A program made the translations under genes and the position numbers. DNA of 64,000 nt from Dicaeum eximium (lineage: Eukaryota > Chordata > Aves > Passeriformes > Dicaeidae), in the NCBI GenBank assembly GCA_013396995.1, contig VWZP01004518.1, forward strand, positions 329,835 through 393,834, written 5' to 3'. The notes under the pieces were generated by a model. That model was not told the origin of the DNA. It did no database searches and saw nothing but the letters and a program-made list of their open reading frames with translations. Below are positions 1 to 13,900 of this stretch, one piece after another (position 1 is the first letter of the stretch; each line of letters starts with the position of its first letter).

Positions 1-1788
1 ATTTCCGCAGTCACAGATTTGCAAAAATCCCCCGTAACTCTCGTAGTTTGAGATTAGTAATTCTGTATTCTTCCAACCCCATGTCACTGAACTGGGTAGA
101 CATTATACTGGAAAAATAATAGAGCTCCCACATTCTTTCCCTCACCCACTTTTATATCAAGTGATTCTCCTGTAGGAACTCAAAGAATGTGGTTCAGAGA
201 TTTTTGCTTTGGTTTGGTTCATTTGGGTTATTTTAATATACAGTGGGCCAGTGTGTTATATTTTTCATGTCAATTAAAAAACAAAGCAAAACCATAAAAC
301 AAACAATTTTTTAAAAAAAACATCTGCATTCTTTTTTTGCCTCACTTCATCACATATTTTAAAAATTCGGACCCATGAAGACAACCAGCAAGTGTTTTTG
401 TAGGTAGTACTTACTATTCCGAAACAAGATGTTTGTAGAGGTAACACAGTGTCACATGCTTTTTTCTTTCAAAATGCTTTTTTTTTCCTTCAAGTTTATT
501 TTTTTCAAGCTCAGCTGGAGCTGTGCTACTTTAGAAGTCTGTCTTCAGTGTTGAGTGTCACCTCATCACGGGGATGTGAAGCTGTGAGGAGAAATGTGGA
601 GCCTGAGATGCCTGCCAGACCTGCCTGGAGAGCTCACAGGCCTTGATAAGAGCCAGTGTTGCATCCCTGCAAGAAGCTGACATTTGATGGGTGTCATTCA
701 GGAAAACTGTATAAATACAGTTTTCTCTCTGTACAGAAGGTTTTGGCCTCTTCTGGCTGCTGTGGGGGACTGACATTTGTTCCCCACACACAGGGACACG
801 TCACGTGGATTCCTTCAGCATGACTCTCTTGCACCAATATCTCCAAGGTCTGAGGGGCATTTTTTGGGGATGCAGCAGGCATTCCACCTGGTTAGGGCAT
901 GAAGGGGTGTTACCCCACATCTCAGGGCTCACCAGTTGTTGCTGTTGGAGTCCCGTCGGCGTGAATCAAGACTTTACTCCAATATCAGAAGGCTGATATG
1001 ATTTATTAAAATGACTCCATTGTTCAGAAGGATTTGGGCTATTCCTGCCCAGGTGCAGAGCTACATCTTGTTTCTTCAAGCTCCATACCCCAAAGTGCAA
1101 GAATGCCAGAAAATGCTTACACAGTCAGAGAGATAATAATTATTTTATATCATAGGTTGAGAAAAGCAAACCACATCTCCCATATCAGGAGACAGGCAAA
1201 GGAATGCATTCTGTCCTTGAAACACACACAAAGATTTGAAATCTGCACAGAAGAAAGAGCTTTCCCATGGAAAAAAAATTCAAGTTTGCATCCAAGAAAC
1301 TTATAAAATGTCCAGTGACAAAGGGGCACACCACTGACCCCAGCCATGCAGAATGCTTCCAGCCCTCCCCAGCCTCCTGAGGAGCTCCTCCAGTGCCCCA
1401 GAGGACACTGGGTTTCCAATTCTGCTGAGAGTTTGTGTCACTTGTGGCTCTTTTAAGGAGGTGTTAAAAGAGAACATAACTTATGTTGAGCTTCTTTGTA
1501 CTGTCAGAACAATGTAATGAAGGCATCTTTGTATAAATAAGGCAAGTAGGCCTCGGCACTGAGAGAAGTCCAGCTTTGGACTGCCTGCATTGTAAATATT
1601 TTTGCTGAACACGGTACTGAGTGCCTCACAAACACCACTTCAGCCAACCCATGGGTGTCGTTTCCCTCACCAGAATTTGTACTCCCTCAGTATCACATAC
1701 TTCTTGCTGCAGCTCCTAACTTCGTAAGATCTGCCACTGAGGCTTTTTCCTGTGCTGAACGTTGCTTGTTTGTGCTCTGGTTTGGCAG
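1..1788 (+). other. PDE3A: PDE3A upstream intron (partial)
   Basis: No splice-bounded reading frame resembling the PDE3A N-terminal region is visible before the acceptor at 1787-1788, so this is taken as the 3' part of an intron. The sequence is AT-rich with short poly-T and poly-A runs. I see no recognisable mobile element. Confidence 0.7.
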
Positions 1789-1904
1789 CTCTGACTCCTG
1801 GAACAGCTCCCTTCTGATGACGATCACAAAGAGCAGGTCCTTCTCCACCTCCTACGCCGTGTCCTCGACCAACCACCTGAATGCTAAAAGGCAGAGCCGC
1901 CAAG
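1789..1904 (+). CDS. PDE3A: PDE3A coding exon (visible exon 1)
   Basis: Acceptor tttggcag precedes the exon and donor gtgagc follows it. The first base completes a codon begun upstream. It encodes a segment of the N-terminal regulatory region with the basic Ser cluster TKSRSFSTSY. In mammalian PDE3A this stretch lies in the region phosphorylated by PKA or PKC and bound by 14-3-3; that role is inferred here. The exon ends with one base of a Gly codon. Confidence 0.9.
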
Positions 1905-4900
1905 GTGAGCAGCATCCCGAGCTCTGGCAGCCTGGCTTGGCTCCTCCCCATGCCTAGCTCATGCATCTGCTTTTGTTCTCTGGCCAGACTACTGCTTTTA
2001 TTATTTTTTCCATCAGTATAATATAGTTATTTCTTTTATTAAAAAAAAAAACAAACCCACATGGTTGCTTAAATTAATTAAATTAAAAATTAAAGTACAT
2101 TATTGTAGTCATGCCCTGTGTAAATGTTATGACTCTTTTGATTTATAGAAGTTAGTCATGACACAATGCAGCAAGTGAAATGCTAAATTGTGATTTATAT
2201 CTTTGTAATTCCCTTGGCTATAGCAGGGTGTTTTGCACAGCCTTTCTGACGTTATCTGTCTGTGCTTATTGCTTGACTGAGGTTCCCTTAAGCATAACCT
2301 ACATGGATCCATTTTGAGCTGGAAGCAGCAACTGACTTGTCTTATGCAAACATATCCAAGACACAACTTTTGTAACTCAGAGGTCTACCTCTGTATATTC
2401 ACCATTGAGAAAATGCAGGTCATTCTTACTGGTTTTTAGAGATGAGAAATATGAGGTTTTGCACTCAGCCTTTTGAGCATTTTAAAAAAGAACATTACTC
2501 CTGAATTTCTTTCCTGAAATAAATTAAGAAGGTGACATTGGAATTGGTAATGAAATGTGTAATATGACAGCCATGCAGAAGGTTTAATCCACAATAATGT
2601 GATTCTCCTCTCTCTACAAATGCAGTATAATATGCTGTTTACCCATGCTTCAACTCACAACTCAAAATTATCACGAGCCATTCCTTTTTCATACCAGCCT
2701 GCTTTTTATCCAAACATAAATACTATTGAGGTAATTTAACTCAGAGATGCTGGCTACCCAGCTTTCAGATAGAAATTGATAGATGTCTGAGGCCTGACAT
2801 TGGAAAAGTTAGAGAATCCCAACTTAGAGATGAGTTTGAAGATATGACTGCACAATTATTTTGCATTTCTGGTGCTATCACATCACTTCACCTTTTTAAC
2901 CTGAAGAGAACCATACAAAAGATCTTTTCTTGTACAAAGCTGCTTTGTTTTACCACAGTGAAGATTAAGTAGCACAATGTTATCTTAAAAGGTAATAGAC
3001 ACATAGGCAAATTAATAAAATTTAGCCTGGAAAATAATGGAGACAAAGTAACAAGAATCCAGGAATTCACTTTAGAACAAAATAAACATTTGACTTGTGA
3101 CTTTCAGAGATTATCCCAGTAAATTGAAAGGGGTATATAATATCTTGTACTTGGTAAACAGCAAGTATCAAGCCCATTAGTCAGTTTTACATTTAGCAAT
3201 TTCTGCTTTCAGAAAGCATTAATAATCATCTCTGTTGTCCGAACACAAGAGCTCCCCCATGATGAAGGGAGATCTCCATTCCATCATGAGCATTCCCAGG
3301 GATGCTGCTGGAGGGGGAGTAAGAACTTTGCACCAGTGTTTTATGTAGAAATTGATATTACAATGCTTTAGACTATTTATAATAATGTATTTTTAGTTGT
3401 GATTTGCTTTCATGTTCCAGCTAAATAATTCTTTCTGCACTAGTTAATACAATTTAGACTTTTATGTATTAGCTCCATTGGCAATTGTTATTAGTAGAAG
3501 TTGATCTAGCTAAATCTGTAAATATATTAATTTATAAAATGTGTCTTTAATTATGCATGAAATCATTCACATTTTAAAATATTGCTAGTTCTACCTATTT
3601 TGGAAAAAACTCAAGTGTTTTCATATGTAATTTCAAATCACATTGAAGTCACTGTTTTATATCTTCAACACTGCACATTTGAAGAAGTTCTGGAGGACCT
3701 AAGTGCATGGATGTACTTAAAAAAAATCTCTTCGTATTTTTATTCTTCTCTTATCTTGATTGTGAAAAAAATCCTTGCTGTAGCAAGACACATTTTCTCT
3801 CACTTTTGCCAGTAAATGGCTGAATGTTGGATTATTGAAAAAAAGGTTTGCTTTTTTCTGGTAATTTTATTTGTGCTTATCTTCCCTGGTAAATTACTTT
3901 CTTAAAAAAAAAAAAAAAAAAAAACAGAAAAAACCACAACAAAATNATTTCAAGAGACTGGATCCTTACTGGAAGTACAAAGCTTGCTGTGATTAGAGAC
4001 ATGATTGTGAAAAGTGCTGTTTAAATTCTTAGGACTTGTTTCAAATTGTTGAAAGAAGACCATATGTATTGCATCTTCTAAGAGTTATGAATATTACTTG
4101 GTAACATATATCTCAAAGATGGATAATAATCCAACTCAATCTCCTGTGCAACTGACTGTGAAATGTTTTTAAAGACACAATTTTGTTGGATGGAAAGCTG
4201 ATATCACTATGAATTCATAAATGTGAAACAGGGGTTTTCTGTATTTTAAAGCAATTTCCCTGTGTCATGGCCATCTGATAACATTTTAATTGCTCTGAAG
4301 GCTGTAGTGTTCTGATCTCAAGACTGGCATTACATCCTTGCAATCATTGAATTAAGACACTAAATACATACCACATTTCCTGAAGAAATACTCTTAATCA
4401 AAACAGAGATGCTGGATATCTCCAAATTACATCACAGTAACTATCAAAATTTTTATAAACTCTTGCATTGTCAACAGTAAATAATATTTTAGCCTCCTAT
4501 CACAGTAAGTTGCTATCAGGGAAAAAACACTGGAACTCTGTACATGTATATCCTGCATGGTTAATATTTCATAGGCTTAGATCAACATATTGCCTTGTTT
4601 TAAGATAATTTTCATGTCTGGAATGCATTTAGATAGAGGGCAAAATTCAAACATAAAACCCATTCAAGTTCCTAAGGCCTTGCTATCCTTTGCCTTTGAA
4701 GATGACTGTGGTAAATTAAATGAAGTTTGAGTTCCTACAAACTTCAGAACAGGAGGTAACTCAATTTCTTTTTAAGGTGCATTTCCTTTTAAGATAGATT
4801 AAGTTTGCTTCTCTGTGCTTTGAGTCTCATTTTGTCTGAGACTAGAAACTGTAAAGTGGATTCCAAGAGAAGGCAGCACTTTTTTTAAACACTGGATGCA

Positions 4901-7900
4901 TTTCACCTTGGCAGTGGTGCTTAGGTGGAATAAGGGACAGAGAGAACTGCATCTGGCCAGTGCTGCACATGTGGATATTGGCAGTTCCTACACTCTAGCT
5001 CAGGTGTACAGTACTATGTGCAGCAGTAAGGGTTCTCTCCCTTAGTGAGAAACAGATATTGAGAAATAAACTCAGGCTGAAGATCAAGGCCAAAATCTAT
5101 GAGAAATGGCCCCAGAAGTGCAGTATTTTGTATAATGTATGACTACTAAAAATTGCTCTTTTTGTTTTATTGCTAGTCTTCATACATGTAGAAATCCAAA
5201 TTTTCTGGGAATGTGTGTAAGCCTTCCTTTACCCTGCTTTACAGATGGTGACAGAGAAACTGCAGCTGGGTCTGGGAACTGTCTGTTTGGGTTGTGTGTC
5301 TCTGTCACTAGAACATGTTGATACCAGCAGTCATGCCACAAACTTGTCTTTCATTTCATGTCTTTCCAGTTAGTGCATCCTGCTCAACAGGGAAAATATG
5401 CTTTGTATTTTGAGCCAGATCTCCAGCAGGTAAAAGTGGCTGATAGCAATAGAAGTTCATCACTCTGACAGCCCTAAGCTTGGCTCAGAGTGGAGAAGGG
5501 TATTCTGTTATTTATTTTGGTTTTGGAAACTTTGCTGGTGCATCTCAAGAAGAGTATTTCTGCACAGTGAAATGATACAGCTATCTGCCACTTGTGTTAA
5601 TTGACAAGATTCTTCTTGTCCTTGGCCAGGTATCCCACCAAATATTTCACCTCTCACCTCCCCGTGCCATTCACCGATTCAGGGGACGCCTGCCACAAGT
5701 CCTACTGGGAAAACATCTTCTGTGTCATTTCCAGAGCCTACAGACACTGACGCCAAGCAGGGCTTAAAGCCACACAAAGTCTTAACTTCTACTCAGAGTG
5801 CCCCTAGCCTGTCAGACCCTATTATCAGCCCCTCCATCATCTGCAGCAGGTAAGATGATAATTTGACATGCCTTGGCTCATTTCACATTGTTCTCATGAA
5901 CATGTTTTACTGGCCTTCATACAAGTTTTTGTGATTTACTACAGTGTTTTATTGATATTTCAGGTTTATACTACTTCAGTAAATGTGTAGATCAATGCTA
6001 CAAAGTACTTTCTAAGTGGAAGAGTGTTGGCTATGTTTATTGCTATGTTTATTGCTTTTACTCCTGTCAGATAGACAGCGTGATTCCTAAGTAAATTCTT
6101 TGTCAATAACCTGCAGATCCCAAAGTTGGATTTCATGTTTACAACTTGTGTTTCTGGAGCCATGCCCTTGCCATGAGCAGCCACCTTTAGGTCACAGGCC
6201 AAGTCTTGCACAGCAGGCACCTGATGTTGCATAGAAAATTCTGACTGCTAGGGCCAACAATTCCTGACGACTCCATGATTTTGAGCCTTCTCTCAAGAGA
6301 AGTGGGTTCTAGGCAGAGTCAGATTAGGTATTGTACTGAGGATTTTTTTTCCCCCAGAAATCAACTGCAGATGAGTTCTTCCTGCTGCTAAGAGCTCTAG
6401 TAACACGGTTGAATTTCTTACTTTAAAGTACCCCTTTATTAGGTAACACAGACCAGACCTGATTTGCAAAATTAGCATTTTGGAAAGAAAGTTGTTCTGC
6501 TTATCTTCTCAGAAAGGATTCAGTTGCTAAATCAAATTACTGGAGTTTGCAATATGAGTCCAGTTCAGAATAGTGGGAAACACTGATACTCCCAAGCCTT
6601 TTCCAGTGCAGTTTCAAGGTTGCTTTACTCACCAGATGTTACTTTTGGTCACAGCACGAGCGGCCAGCCAGCAGGGAGCACGGCTCTTGTCAAGTTTGAC
6701 TATCTTTGGAAATAGTTTTTGGTTTCTGACTTCAGTCACATGACTTTGGATGTGTCTCAGTGTTCTGTGTGCAAGGCTAGGAAGTGGCTGTGAGAAAGTC
6801 AAAATTGATTCTGCAAGGGAGTCTCAAGTCTCAAGGACTTTGCTCAAGGGAGTCTACCTTACTGGAGTTTGGAGTAGGATCCAAACAGGCTTTTGGGATG
6901 GATTTAGATGACTAAATAGAAACTGAAGTGCTTTTAAGAGTTTTCCAAAGGTATACCAAAACTAGGATTTGGACAGATTAATCTGATATTAAAACTATAT
7001 TACACAACAGAAATATAGCGTAAAGATGCTGCAGTGTTATTAAGCTGTGCCTTTATTACCACTTCAACAAAATACTGTTATTTCACAAGTGGCATTAATT
7101 TCTGAAAGCCTTCTATTAAGAGGAACAGATAGGAATTGCTTTAAAAATGTCAAAAAAGAATCAATGTAAGGTTGTTGTTGATAGCAATGAAATTAATTCC
7201 TTTTTCATCTTGTTTATCAACCTGACTGATACAAGATTTATTTGTTTGGCTATGCACTACAGATTGAATACAGATTAGTATTTTTATTTGAAAGTCTTTC
7301 AGGAACTCATGATGCTTGTAGTGCATACCAAGCTCCAGGATATATTTGGATGACCCAGTCAAAGCTAGCTGGCACAGGAGTTAAGCCATTTTTATACGTT
7401 GAGTTTAAAATGGTGCAAAGGTTCTAGTACAAAGTTTGACCAATCCAAATAATTCCATAATAGTTGCTTTGTGAAGACTGTTATATGTAAGATATGCCAC
7501 AAAATGCTGACTCAAACCAGAGAAAATGTTAAAATGTCAGGTTGTAATTAGGGTTTAAAGGGAATTATACACAAGGAATAAAGCTTTTTCATGGAAGAGG
7601 AGAGCCAGTCATTTTAAAAGGTCGTAATATTGTGATCCCTTCCAAAATGTGTAAGCTTTCTGGAAATGATGAAGCAAACTCTGCCCTCTTGGTTCTTATG
7701 TACTTGGTATGCTGTCACTGAAATAATGATAAAATATAATTTTCCTCCTTAAGAGGAACATATTCAAGTTTTAAGCAAGAAGAGTGAAGCCAGATCATGA
7801 CTTTGTTCAAACTGAATTCTGTAAGATTGTCTGGGACTCTGGCACAGTTCCATAATTTTAATTCATCTGTATAGTGCTGGTATACTTAGAGAATTAAAAA

Positions 7901-10900
7901 AAAATCACTTAAAGAAATCACATGGTTCAGGTTTACTGTTGAAAACACAAATTTAAGGGTGGTGGGCAGTTAATCCAAGCTCCTTCTGTATTTGTCGCAA
8001 GATCCAATAAAACTTCAGCACTGTGCTGTGATTTTCTCTGGAGAATGTAGCTTGGACCATGGCTTATTCTGTATGACATAATCTCACACTGCCACTGGAA
8101 AATCAATTTACACAAGACTGTCTAGGGCATGTGGTTCTTCATATTTTGCACATTTCTTGATATATTTCAGCTGTGGCAGGCCCTACAACCAAATAGAAGC
8201 TGGTGATGGGACACTAAATAGAAATGATGCTACTACACACACCCTGAACAGAACAGGTAATTTATTGTGGGTTTATTTTCCTTCTTTTTTTAGGGTTAGG
8301 ATGAAATGTGTAGAGATGATATTTTGTGTTTGGTTTTAGATGTTTATTATTTTTTTATCTATATTACCATTTTAAAAGTTGAGTTTTATAGTGTTTTACT
8401 AACAAGTTACAAAATGGTTAACTATTTTTTTCTACAAAGTCTTTTAAAGAAAAACTATTTAATTAAGAAATTACACTTAAATTATTTTTATTTTTAACCT
8501 AACTAATTACTTGTGTTCTGTAATGTGGATTTTTCTAACTAATGACATCATACTACTTAAACTCATGAAGAAGGTGGAGAAGAACAGCTAGCTACTGCTC
8601 TAAAATTTCTATTTTGATATATATATATTGCTATATTCTAAAACTTTAAACTCTAAGTTCTTTAGTTTGTGATATTATACACTTCTATTCAAACTGTACA
8701 CCTGTAACCTTAGTGTTATCAATTAATTTTGGAAGCTTGCTCTATGGCCTCAGGTCAAATGCAGTATTCTCTTGAGGGTCTGTGTCTTTTAACACAGAAA
8801 GTTTAAAATTTTCAGCATCTAGGGTTCTAACAGTAAGTTTTTGTCAAAAACACCTTGTTCCCTCAAATTCAGTAATTATCCACTAAAAGGGCAGACGAGC
8901 TTGTCTGTCATAAAAGGAGAACACACACAGGTGAGTCCATTTGAGACTTCTTTCCTTTTTGTTTGTACAACATGTACAAAATGCTTATGGAGTTAAAACA
9001 TAAAGAATATTCTGTTCCCCTCAATTTACTTAAATAATGGTCCTCAAATTTTTTTCTCTCTTCATTCCCTGGTGCCATTTTTTACACTCTGCAGGGTATA
9101 TCTTTAATGCCCTTGGACAGATTGCCCGACTTGGGAGCCAAGCAGCACACCTGTATTTTGAGTCAGAGATCCTGTTGCTGTTACTCAGAAGGTCACAGGA
9201 TGGCTTCCATGAAACCCTTGCTGTTCACACCACAAGCCCTGTGATTTGTGTTTGCAGATGATCCTGCTCAAGCCACTTCTGACTACGAGACCAACAACAG
9301 CGACAGCAGTGACATCGTGCAGAACGATGACGACGCGGATTGCTCCAAGGAGCAGCCACGGAAGGGATCTGGCTGTAGGTCCTACACACCCGAGACCATC
9401 ATCCTGCATCCCTTGATACCACCTGAGGTAGCTCCTCTAAGTTCCCCCAGCACAATAGACTGAGTGTATGCTGACACTGAGGGGAAAACAAAGAAACCAA
9501 AACCGAACTACCCAAAAACCCAGACCCCCACAGGAAAAATGGGTGCTGCGGTGTATTATTGTATGTGCATGTCTTAAACAGCAAATGTTGCAGGGTGATG
9601 AACAAGTGATGCTTGTCTCACAGCATTCAGCTGTGAGCTTGGTTGAGATGCAGAGGGAAAGCTTTGTTTAGTCAAGTTTTCCACAGTCTGTTGTACAACT
9701 GAATTAATAATCTGAAGTTGGCAGGGGCGCTTGAAAAATTTATTGTAATCTGCTGGAGCTGGACATGCTGAGAGAAGGCATTTTGCTTGAAATGTTCTGG
9801 CATTTATTAATCTCCAGTTTCTAAGTAAAATGAAATTCCAGGGAGTGTACTGGGAGAAATGTGAAAGGAGGGGCACAACCCATCTTTTATTTGCAGACCT
9901 TGAAAAACAGGTAGGTTTCAGTTTAAGGAGTGCAAGTTTTCACTTGGACTGAGCTCTGTAAGCCGTGGCGGAGTCTGGTGAATGGGTCCTGATGCAGAAG
10001 CAGAAACTGAGAGCTTTTCTCTCTGTGCCACTGTGAATTTCACAATGAAGGCAGGCTCCCTTGGAAATGAGTGAATGAGTCCCATGAGTGAATGAATGAA
10101 TGAGTGAGGCTCAGTGCTAAGTGCAGACACTGCTGTTTCATAAACAGAATTTCCAACCCATTCAAGTGAAACACATTACAAAGGAGAGTGGGTAGCTGCA
10201 GGGCTGCAAGAAATGAGGACATCTACACTGAGCTAAGTAAAGTCCCACTGACTTACACATGGTGCTAATGTGACTTTAGCTTTTAGGAGCATAAATTTTT
10301 GCTTGAGGCGCTTCACTGAACTAACACTCCTTTTTATTCTGTTTTCTGGCACAGGACAAGCCTGTACTGGCTCCTGAGCCTCTGGTTATGGACAACTTGG
10401 ATCCCCTGATGGAGCAGCTAAATAGTTGGAACTTCCCAATCTTTGATTTGGTGGAAAAAATTGGGAAGAAATGTGGTCGGATTCTGAGTCAGGTGAGAGG
10501 TGCACCTTGTCTGCAGTGTCTGGGTAGAAGGTTGCCAGATTTAGACAGAGACATGTTAAAAGGCATTGTCCTTACAAGCTGATGATCCAATGGACTGTGA
10601 TCCCTGACACCTAATTCAAAGCTGACAAGATGAACTCTGTCTCGTTCTATTCCTTATTCTTCAATGTCTTTATTTTTAAATTTTAAAAGGTGAAAGTAAA
10701 AAAAAAAAAAACACGCACCGATTTTGCCTTCTGCTCTCTGCTTTTCTGAATATTCTCTTGAGATGCTCCAGCCCTTACTGAGTTCTTTGGGAAAGGATTT
10801 CTCACGGGGTTTGACACAGGAGGGCTAAACAGTAAATATATTCAGTGGATGCAAGATATACAGAGTTTTGGTCCTCTTTTATGCTGAATACTTCAGTACA

Positions 10901-13900
10901 AGATCCCAGAAATAAAAGATTTCAGATTTCAGGCTGGGCAAGAAAGCAAGGTTTGAGGAAGTGGGGGTAGAAAGAATCCCTGCTATATTCCCTTATTTTT
11001 AAAGATCAGAACTTTGAGAGAAAATTCATATAAAAGTTTGTAGGGAAGACTAATTTGCTGTGAGTTGGGATGGGATTTCTTTCAGCTCTCAGGTTTTTAT
11101 TCCTTCCTGTGGGTTTAATTCAGTTACTGACACAGCCTGTGTCTACCCAGCACGATTAGTGTCACTTTCCATAATCATTTCCTCAGCTGAACTTTCTATT
11201 CTGCTATGCCCCTTTTCCTGGCACACTGACAAATTAGTAATTTTTTTTTCTTATAAAAGTATTGAAGATTATTAAACAGGAAAAGCAAGTAATTATTTTT
11301 ATTATTATTTAGGGATGAAAGGGGAAAAAGCCTGAGAGACTCTGACTGAACAAGTATCACTTCACAAGGCATTATGTAGTGATGAGTGCTGGAAAGGAGA
11401 GATAAAGTTAATTGCTAAAATGTGGTGCAATTTTCACCCCCCAACACCCCCCAGAAAGGCAGAGCTTAGTGTGTCAGGCAGATTTCAGTGTAACAAGCTC
11501 CAGAAAATGCTGGATCAAATCACAGTCCCTTGGTGCTTACCTATTATTCTGCTAGATTCAATTATCTGGTGGTCAACAAGGAAAACCATGGCATGAATTC
11601 AAATGTATTCTGTGGCCTGTCTTTTACTGCTCTGCAGCTTGGCAAGCAACATCTGTGTTTGACCAGCCTGCCAAGTCTCTAGGTTCATTTTAGAGAAAGA
11701 GGCAAACAGTGGATATTGGATATATTTGTTGGATAAATTCTGTGAGGCTCATTGAGGCACTGTTGCACTAGACAGTGAGTGTGTGATTGAAATGCTCTTC
11801 TAGATCATACTGCTAATTTTATAATAGCGTGGAATGATAATAGAATGATGAAAGAAACATAGGGAAAACCAGAATTTTCTTTTAATGGCTCATGTTGGAT
11901 GAGCCAAAATTCGTTCTGGTTTTACATGGGTACCTCTGTAGGCTTTAAGCCCTTTACCAAGCTGCATGAAGTTCTGTACCTCTGGACACAAGTCCTCTCT
12001 GCTTCCCTCAAATCGCACTAAATCTCCTCATTCTTTTTCCCAAAATCTGTTTTTTGCACAGGTTCACGTCATGTTCCACAAAATGAGGCTTGAGGGCTAA
12101 AATAGAGAAGCTTGAATATTTGTGATGAAAATTCAACATTTTCTGTAACAGCTGTTTATAATAACTCCCTCTCCCTAACAGCAGAACGTAGCAAGTTCAA
12201 CCTTGTTCACAAAATATAGATCCTTATTACCCCTACCTACTCAGATGTTTTTAATGAAATTATTGTCAGAAATCAGGAAACTAAAATAAAGCAATCTTTT
12301 TCTCCAGCCAAAAGCACTACTTTTTTTCTGGTTTGATTTTTAAATCCTGGGGTATTATTAAAAAACGAAAGCAAAAGCTCTAATGGTTTATTCTCTGTAT
12401 TTTGCTGTTAAATGGACTAACCAATTAAAAAAAAAAAAAAAAGGTAAATTAATAAGCTGAATTAACTATGTTTGCCATGCTAGGTTAAATTTATGAGATG
12501 GAACAAAGCAAAGTTGACACATGCCTCCAGGGAAGCATTCAGTTTAGAAAGCAAGTGCTGGCTTACCATCTTCAAAGCTGCTTGAGATATCTGTTCCTTC
12601 TTTGTGGAATGTTAAATTGATTTAGGCATATAAAAAGACCCCAAACCAGTCAGAAACCATGAAAGCATCTGTGAAAACTGGAGTGGCAAGCCCAGTAAAC
12701 GTAACAAATATGCATGATAGGGTTTGGAGAGGAGCATCCATTCAGTCTCATTTAAGAAATGAAGAGCCAAGGTCTCAGAACTGAGCTGTTGCTTCATAAG
12801 AGGCCATGAAATTCAACAATATCTTCAGTCACACTTAACACTTTTCTTACAGCTCCTGTAAGACTAAAACCTGTGGTTTAGGTTTTATTGCTGGGCCCAG
12901 AAAGAGAAGTGCCTAAATACAGGGGGACCCCATGGGATTTTCAGAGAGTAATGTTTTGCCTTTTACAGGCCCTACTTTTTATTCTAAGCTCTTGTCTTCC
13001 AGAGCACAATAGTTCAGTTATGGTAGGAACAGAAGTGAGAGTTGTGGTCCCCAGCAGAGCTCCTCCCTGTCAGATTTTGGTCACCAGAGGGTCATCCTGA
13101 ATGGGGTGAGACCCCACACTCAACCTGCCTCTGCTCCATCACTGCCTCTTGTAATGTTTTGCTAGATTTAGTTCACAGGCAGGATTTTCCTGGTAGGGCA
13201 TGACCATGAGGGGAGGCAGGAGAAAGATCATTAATGCTGAAAATTCATTTCCCTTTTTGTTATTCTTACCCTAAAAATCTGCAGTGGCAGGACATTTGGA
13301 GTTGATGTTTAGGTGCAGCTCACAGGTCCCAATTTATATAGACAGACACAAGCAGGTGTGGATAGATGTTTGATTTATATTCAGATGTAAAACACAAAGT
13401 GTCATTTGTGACCATTTCTTGCCCCAGAGCACTCATCAGTCCGAATGTGCTTCAGATTGCTTAGCTCTAGGCAGGTCATTGCCAGCCAGATGGCATCAAA
13501 AGGACAGAATTTAGCTAACAGCAGTAAATAAATAAAGATTCTGCAAGGCTTTAGGGTCCAATTTGTGAAAGAAGTGAAAAGATCAGGCAGTGATTTTACT
13601 GTGTCCCATTATTTTGTATGTCAAGTTCAAACTTGTCTTCAGAAGTGCCCATTTTGTGGCAGCTGCTGTTCAGATGAATTCTGAGCATTCATCTTTCCTG
13701 AACACCTCCTTGCCCATCCACTGCTTTCTCATTCCCAAAACATCCTCTCCTGGATGTTTAGAATCACCTTTGGTGCAGGAATGCTTAGAGCAGCTCTGCC
13801 TCCTAAGCTGATTGCTGCCTCTGGTATCCTGTTGAAGTCCTTTTTTTATCATTTCACTTCCAAAATGAGAGAAAGCAAGGACACAGTGCATAGGACCCAC

